Part shown: positions 58,101 through 64,000 of the stretch, piece by piece
Position numbering within the stretch: the first letter of the stretch is position 1
Layout of the letters: each line of letters starts with the position of its first letter
Assembly: GCA_032718865.1 (NCBI GenBank)
Contig: JALUTQ010000020.1
Coordinates: forward strand, 62,001-126,000
Direction: 5' to 3'
Length of the DNA: 64,000 bases
DNA from: Tilletia caries
Lineage: Eukaryota > Basidiomycota > Exobasidiomycetes > Tilletiales > Tilletiaceae
Program-made: the position numbers and the translations under genes
The notes under the pieces: model-generated
Told to the model about the DNA's origin: nothing
What the model saw: only the letters and a program-made list of their open reading frames with translations
The model's database searches: none

Positions 58101-58659
58101 TGGTAGCCCCCTTCAGCTTGACTTTGAGCGGACCCAGCGCAGCGTCATCCAATGTGAAGCAGGGAGAGCGCGCGCGAGAGGAGGCACCGGAACAGTGTTA
58201 GAGTTACGCGCTGGCCGAAAGCAGAGAGACTCAGTGGTGTGCTATTTGTGTCTGAGTGAGAGTCGAGAGGAGTGCGAGAGAGCGAGCGTCGGTTCACGGT
58301 TGTCGCACCGACCATGCTGTGATCGCATGGACTTGTACTTGCTCCCCTTCACATCGACCACGACCACCACTACCCAGTACGATCCTCAAACTCAACCTCG
58401 ACCCCGACGCCTTCAGCGCACCGTCCGCACGTCTCGCACGCGCCAGCCCACACCGCTCCCCACAGGAAATCCCACAGTCGAAAACGCGAAACAGCAGCAC
58501 GGCGCACTCAGGTCAGGCACAGACCCTGCGGAGTAAAAACAAAGAGGGACACACGCATTCAGCGAACAGCACCAGCAACAGCCCCACGCCTTTCGCCCTC
58601 ATCTCTCCCTACCGCACTCACACCCTCCGCTCTCTCACAACCCCCCGCTCTCCTCCGCC

Positions 58660-60331
58660 ATGGCACACGCGCCCATCAATGGCATCAAATTGAACGGTAT
58701 GTTTACATGCAACACGCGGGGTGCCGCGCTTCGTTTACTCTCCCGTCCCGTGCTGAACCAATCCATCCCTCTCTTTCTTTCGCAACTCAGCGATCGACGA
58801 CCCCATGAAGTTGGTCAAGGTGCTCGCATCCGAGGGGAAATCAGGCGAACAACGCGAACTCGCCTACACAAATTGCAAAGTCATCGGAAACGGATCCTTC
58901 GGTGTCGTCTTCCAGGCACGACTCGTCCACTTAGATCCCTCATCCTCAGCATCATCCTCAGCCGACCCTTCCTCCTCATCGTCCTCAGGGGGTGCAGAGG
59001 CAGAGGCAGCAGCAGCAGCAGCCGCAGTCGCAGCATCTGCCGCAGCTCAAGGCAATGTTACAGAGGATGACGTCGCGATCAAGAAGGTGCTCCAGGACAA
59101 GCGCTTCAAGGTGAGCTCATTCCTTGGTCTTCAGATGTACCGTCCTTTAACGTGTACATACACATATCCAGGCTTTGACTGACGCTTTGCCTACCCTCTC
59201 CTTTTCCCTTCACAGAACCGTGAATTACAAATAATGCGGATCGTAAAGCATCCAAATGTGGTGGAACTTAAGGCATTCTTCTATTCAAACGGGGAAAAGG
59301 TCAGTCGGTCTCCCTGCATCTCAACGTTGTCCTTATTTCTGACTTCTCCCCTCGACACAAAATCCTGCTTCACGCTCGGGTTCTCTCACGACAGAAAGAC
59401 GAGGTCTACCTAAACCTTGTGCTCGAATTCGTCCCAGAGACCGTGTACCGCGCATCCCGGACGTACGTCAAGATCAAGCAAACCATGCCCATGCTCCTCA
59501 TCAAGTTGTACATGTACCAGCTGCTTCGATCCCTCGCATACATCCACTCCATTGGAATCTGCCATCGCGACATCAAGCCACAGAACCTCCTTCTGAACCC
59601 ACACACAGGTGTCCTGAAGCTCTGCGACTTCGGCTCCGCGAAGATACTCGTTGCCGGCGAACCCAACGTCAGCTACATCTGTTCGCGTTACTACCGCGCA
59701 CCCGAGCTCATCTTCGGCGCAACCAACTACACCACCAATATCGGTGCGTCTACCAGCCTCGTTGAATGCTACCTTTCGATCTCTGGTGCTGACACAATCC
59801 CATCCTATCTTTTCAGACATATGGTCGACAGGGTGTGTCATGGCGGAATTGATGCAAGGCCAGCCCCTGTTCCCCGGGGAGTCTGGAATCGACCAACTTG
59901 TGGAAATCATCAAAATTCTCGGCACCCCAACGCGCGAGCAGATCAAGACGATGAACCCGAACTACATGGAGCACAAGTTCCCTCAGATCCGCCCACACCC
60001 CTTCAGCAAGGTCTTCCGACCACGCACCCCACCGGAGGCCATCGACCTCATCTCCCGCCTGCTCGAGTACACGCCCCAAGCGCGTCTGACGGCCATCGAG
60101 GCCATCTGCCACCCCTTCTTTGACGAGCTCAGGACGAGCGAGGGCCGGCTGCCGAACGGGAGGGAGTTCCCGCCGCTCTTCAACTGGACTCGTGAGGAAC
60201 TCTCGATCAGACCAGACTTGATCTCTCGGCTGGTGCCTGCGCAGGCGGAGGCGGAGCTGCTCAGTCGGGGCATTGACGTGCACAACTTTGAGCCTATCCC
60301 GCTCGAGAGCTTGCGCGTCACGCTCGACTGA
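58660..60331 (+). CDS. Glycogen synthase kinase 3 homologue with an N-lobe insertion
   Basis: Exons 58660-58696, 58791-59110, 59216-59299, 59395-59743 and 59817-60331, 434 residues. Gly loop [12 protein letters not shown], catalytic [38 protein letters not shown], activation-loop tyrosine in [20 protein letters not shown], and [31 protein letters not shown] are near-identical to GSK3/shaggy kinases. They act in stress, morphogenesis and protein turnover in fungi. Between FQARL and DDVAIKK, where the family has about 8 residues, there are about 49, rich in Ser and Ala, encoded without interruption in exon 2. The insertion lies in the beta2-beta3 turn and need not block activity. The C-terminal tail is short. 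Confidence 0.96.
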
Positions 60332-62082
60332 GTGGATGGAGAAATTTTGGCTGGAAGGAGGGGGGCTGTCGATGTAGGGAAAAAACGCGGGTGGCGGCAA
60401 CGCGACATCTTTCCCCCGTCCTGCGGGAAAGGGAAAAGATCGAAAGTGGCCGCGAAGGAGCATGGGGGTGGTGACGCGCTTCTTTGTGGGCTGCAGAGGT
60501 TTACCGCCCGACGGGCACCTCAAGCATCATCAAGAAGGAAGAATTACGGTTATGCGGGGACTCGCACTTCGCCATCCGGTCCTCTATTCCCCCTTTGACG
60601 CGCCTTCGATCGGTTTTCGGCACCTTCTTCGACTCATGTACGAAACCTTTCGCGGTATCGCCATCCTCCTGCCCCCAAAGGTTGTTTCACCCTCTTCCAC
60701 ATCTAATTGCCTTCACCTCTCGCCCCCCCTCGTCAACGCACGTTCTCCTCCGTTTGTGGTTTTGGTCACGACGTCTCGAAAGGTCATCCCACGCCCTCGC
60801 GGTTTCACGACGCCATCACGAAAAACTTCTTCCCTCAAGCCAACGCACACAAGTCAACGCAGCAAGCCTTTCAAATGTTGTCCCGACATGCGCACCTTGC
60901 TCTTCCAACCCTTTTTCATCTCATCAATTTTGCTTCCGACTCTCGGTCCCTCCCTCTCACCTCTCTCATGCGCTCTCTCTCTCTCTCCTCTCTCGGTCTC
61001 TCTCTCTCTCTCTCTCTGTCCTGGGGATTTCCGTCTCAAACGCTTCTTCCTTTTCTCTTTGCATCGAGCAATCACCTCGCTTCTCCAATCCTCCCTCCGT
61101 TTTCTTCCTCAAGCAAAGCAGCGAGCTATCCAAGGTCCTCTCTCTTCTCTTCTCCCAAACGAGTCTCCACTTGTTCTTTTCCTCCGCCGATCCGCCCCTT
61201 CTCAAATTCTGCTTCTTTACCTCTTTCCTTTTCGCGCGCGCACGCGTCGCGTTGGTCTCTCCTCCTTCCCATGTGACTGTTTCTTGACTGTGTTCCCTTC
61301 CTTCCCCCCCATTCCCCTTTCGTGTGAAAAAATGAATCTCGGTAGTCTCAACTTCTTCTATTGGCCATCTCCTTTGCTGGGCAGCATTTAATGTCCTTCC
61401 TTTCTCTCTTCCTGAGCTCTGCGAGCTCTGAGCCCGTCGGATATACGGTCGACAACTCGAGGTGGGACGGAGGTGAAGAAGGCGCACGTCGTCCAGCATT
61501 TGAGAGTGGGGAAGTGGTCCGTGCACCCCTGACACCAACCCCGCATGCTGGAACTTCCGTGATCCTGGCCTGGTCTCGTCGGCCGTCGCAGGGACGTCGC
61601 TGCAGACTGCGCGGAGCCCGGCCTGCCTCTCGCTGATCGCTGATCGCTGATCGCTGATCCTGCGGCTGGGGATTTCGACGACGGCAAGTGAGCGTCTCGC
61701 AAACGCGCCGCCGAGACCGCGTCGTGCGCGTTGAGCGCTTCCCGACAAGGCGACAAGGTTCGGGCCCAATAGCTCGGGCTGGGAAGTGGAGGGTCAGGGG
61801 ACCGACCAACTGTACTGCTGCGCATTCAGACCATCGAACAGAGAAGCGACTAGCGAGCCTTTCTTTTGCGACGGGGCGCGTGTGGTTATCGGTTGGTGCG
61901 GCGGTGGGTGTCCCATATAAGAAGATCCAGCACGAGAGGCTCACGCTCTCATCCATTCCCCCTCCGCACTCACACTCACACTCTGTCCAAGGCCACAGGC
62001 CCAGCTCATCCCTCTCGGTGTGTTCCTTCCCCCTCCTTCCTCCTACAGATTCCCTGCTTTGCTTCTCTGCGTCCGATTCACC
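60332..62082. other. Intergenic region, GSK3 to SCP2
   Basis: 1.75 kb between two genes on the same strand, pyrimidine-rich on the plus strand, with (CT)n at about 60970-61020. A heptamer tandem cgctgat (four copies) lies at about 61631-61659. Long open frames at 60462-61391 exist in all three frames because of the C/T-rich composition. They are not supported as genes. It presumably includes the GSK3 3' UTR and SCP2 promoter. Confidence 0.5.
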
Positions 62083-62997
62083 ATGGGAAAGAAGGCCAAG
62101 ACCGGCGGGACTGTCGACGAGGGCACGGGAAATATGCTCATGACGATGATGACACAAGTCGAGGATCTCGATTTCGGCGGTGAAGGGGAGAATGATCCCA
62201 AGCGACTGCTCGTGGAGGGATTCCAGTGAGTGCATGTGGATTGCGGTTTCCGCTTGCGTCTTGTGAACTCACCCTCTTCATTCATTTCCGGCCTGACTTT
62301 GCACGCGATTGCATCGCTCCTCTTCTTATTCCGATAGAGTCTCTCGCCTGTTCGCCATTGTGGACGTGAGTTTCCGACGGCAGACGAAATCGGCCATTTC
62401 CAGACCATCCAACCGAACGGCTTTCTCACCATCTGATACCCCGGCAGTTTGCATTAAGTCAAGCCGACGTCGCAGAAGGCATCCTCTCTGGTATGGATCT
62501 CATCTCCCGCGAGAAGGCCATCAAGGCTATCAATGGGACCTTCCTGATCGAGGCCGTTGGCGAAGGGAACAAGGTTCAGCAGTTCTACGTCGACATGAAA
62601 AAGGAAGGCAAGATCTCGCTCGGTCCGGGACCGGCGAAGCCCAAGCCTGAAGTCGTTATTCGGGTGGCGGATCGGGACATGATTGCGCTCGCGACGGGAA
62701 AGTGAGAGCTTCATCCGAACCCCCCCTTCTTCTCCTTTTCGATGTGTGGTATCAGTGGGCTGACATTTTTTTAATCTCTCTTTCTTTGCGGCGTGAAAGA
62801 ATCACACCCCAAGTCGCTTTTATGCGTGGAAAGATCAAGGTGAGTGGGCGGGCGGGATCCACCGGTTGCGCAGCAAAATTTTGCTGACGACCGCACCTTC
62901 TTACTTCTCACCTTCTCAGGTCAGGGGAAACATCATGAAGGGCTTGCAGATGCAGAACGTCATGAACAGGGAGACCTCGAAGCTGTCCAAGCTCTGA
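62083..62997 (+). CDS. SCP2-type sterol/lipid-transfer protein, peroxisomal
   Basis: Exons 62083-62225, 62338-62365, 62448-62701, 62800-62839 and 62920-62997 join in frame to 180 residues. The SCP2 domain runs from about residue 60: FALSQADVAEGI, then GTFLIEAVGEGNKVQQFYVDMK, GKISLGPGPAKPKPEVVIRV, ADRDMIALATGK, then TPQVAFMRGKIKVRGNIMKGLQM, a classical fold with the hydrophobic lipid tunnel helix. The C-terminus is SKLSKL, a duplicated type-1 peroxisomal targeting signal. The first 57 residues (acidic, MTMMTQVEDLDFGGEG) are an extension not needed for the fold. Expected role: binding fatty acyl-CoA or sterols for peroxisomal beta-oxidation. Exon 2 is only 28 nt. Confidence 0.9.
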
Positions 62998-63280
62998 AGG
63001 TTTACAACATTCCCCGTCTCTCAGGACCTCACTTCGGCTGCGACCTCACTTCGGCTGAAGCTCCATCGACTTTCGACTTCACGCTGCACCGCGATCTGGC
63101 CGCGCTGCCTGCTTGGACACGAAGCAGTCTCTCCTATGTATCTCACCGCTCTCTCTGCTTCGGAATCGGAACATGTTGTACATATTGAGTATTGATCTCC
63201 TTGTTCCCTCCCTGTTGGAGTTCTAACATCATCAAGACTGGGGCACCGGGGGGTTGGTCGGAGCATCCAGACAGCATCTG

Positions 63281-64000
63281 TTACCCTCGTGAAGCATGCT
63301 GGGCAGCGAAAGGCAGTCTCCACAGTTTGAGCGCCCGGTCCCTCCCGGCGGAAGCGTCCTGGACAGGTGCGGCGCGTGATGATCCAGACGATGTCGTTGA
63401 CGAGTCTGAGGCAGAAGTGGCTTCCTCCTCATCAATTTCGTCGTCGTCGTTGGAAGTTCGAGAGCCGGCGAGTGTCAGCAGGATGGGTAGCGAGGGGTGG
63501 AAGGAGACGCATGCGACGGAATCTGTCCCAAAGTCACCATTAGCAAACAGGTCAGCGGGGCTTGCTTGCAAACAGGCCAACACACCCGTTCAAGCCAGGC
63601 TTTATTTCGCTCACCTTCATGTGCGTCCCATGTTATCGTCGGACCGAGCTGGATCGCCAGCCGGTCCGCATTCTGCGCATCTCCTTCGCCTTCGCCGACC
63701 AGACGGCCTTCGTACTCCTCCAACAGCCGTTTCAGCGTCTTCTTGTTCTTGAGCGGCGGCGCTGGTGCTATGGGACCGGGCTCGATGGACGGCATGTCGG
63801 ATGATGGCAGGGCCGTTGTCGCTGATGATGCCTCTCCTTCTTCTACTTGATCCTGTGTCTGCGTCGGGTCGGCTTCGGAGCTGTGAGTATCCACGTCCCA
63901 TATTCGTACCGTACCATTTGCATCGCCAGCACAAAGCCACCTCCCCGACGGATCCACATCAAAGAAGAGCCTCTGCTGTGTCCTCCGTCTCCTCCCCTTC
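63281..64000 (-). CDS. WD40 protein of the WRAP53/Swt21 type, 3' part
   Basis: Partial: the 5' end lies beyond the window. Visible exons are 64000 (edge) to 63615 and 63522-63281, with an intron GTGAGC to GGACAG between them. The upstream exon contains QQRLFFDVDPSGRWLCAGD and GTVRIWDVDT, a WD repeat with the DPSGR turn seen in telomerase Cajal-body protein/Swt21-type propellers. An acidic linker and ITWDAHE follow. The last exon gives DSVACVSFHPSLPILLTLAG and RALKLWRLPF, the final blade, with an acidic insert between. In yeast Swt21 is linked to splicing, and in animals WRAP53 binds small Cajal-body RNAs. Convergent with the SCP2 gene, 280 bp apart. Confidence 0.8.

Noticed and set aside
60462..61391. 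Plus-strand open frame of 309 residues downstream of GSK3
   Set aside because: Strongly pyrimidine-rich DNA leaves all three frames open. The translation is Ser/Leu/Pro/Phe repeats with no domain.

Overview
This is nuclear DNA of a basidiomycete fungus. The genes are dense and carry many short GT-AG introns of about 45-115 nt, often with CTAAC-like branch sites. Gene content is fungal throughout: Kre6/Skn1 glucan-synthesis proteins, NADP-dependent glutamate dehydrogenase, an Ime2-like kinase, a Tpa1/Ofd1 oxygenase. Some proteins carry long Gln tracts. The combination fits a yeast-like or smut-like basidiomycete, but I cannot name a species from the sequence.

Layout. 1-7.6 kb is a decayed, repeat-rich region with several diverged copies of an unidentified intron-bearing minus-strand gene family and a fragment of an Old Yellow Enzyme-type flavin oxidoreductase. 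7.7-13 kb holds an unrecognised low-complexity protein and a class 3 lipase, both on the plus strand. 13.7-32.8 kb is a head-to-tail array of four Kre6/Skn1-like (GH16) genes on the minus strand. Each has about 22 exons, many of them microexons of 6-23 nt. 34-42 kb holds mitochondrial aconitase (minus), TSR2 (plus) and NADP-glutamate dehydrogenase (minus). 42.8-44.8 kb is an ORF1-only LINE-like insertion flanked by a 13-14 bp target-site duplication, 40 bp upstream of a membrane-protein gene (plus). 46.6-50.8 kb is a large Ime2/MAK-type kinase (minus). 51.8-52.9 kb contains terminal-inverted-repeat elements flanked by TA. The last part carries a Tpa1/Ofd1-like dioxygenase (plus), CDC123 (minus), GSK3 (plus), a peroxisomal SCP2 protein (plus) and the 3' part of a WRAP53/Swt21-like WD40 gene (minus), which runs off the window.

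Most genes are independent housekeeping functions. Central metabolism (aconitase, glutamate dehydrogenase) lies beside ribosome assembly (TSR2) and translation (CDC123, Tpa1-like), with two CMGC kinases nearby. The GH16 array is the only clear functional cluster.

The most unusual observations concern splicing. The glutamate dehydrogenase reading frame closes only if a single nucleotide (41211) is spliced as an exon. All four GH16 copies encode part of the catalytic motif in a 6-nt exon. GH16 copy C carries an extra intron that is recognisably a duplicate of the intron next to it. Exon boundaries were placed by hand from splice signals, reading-frame continuity and family conservation. No expression data or database searches were available.
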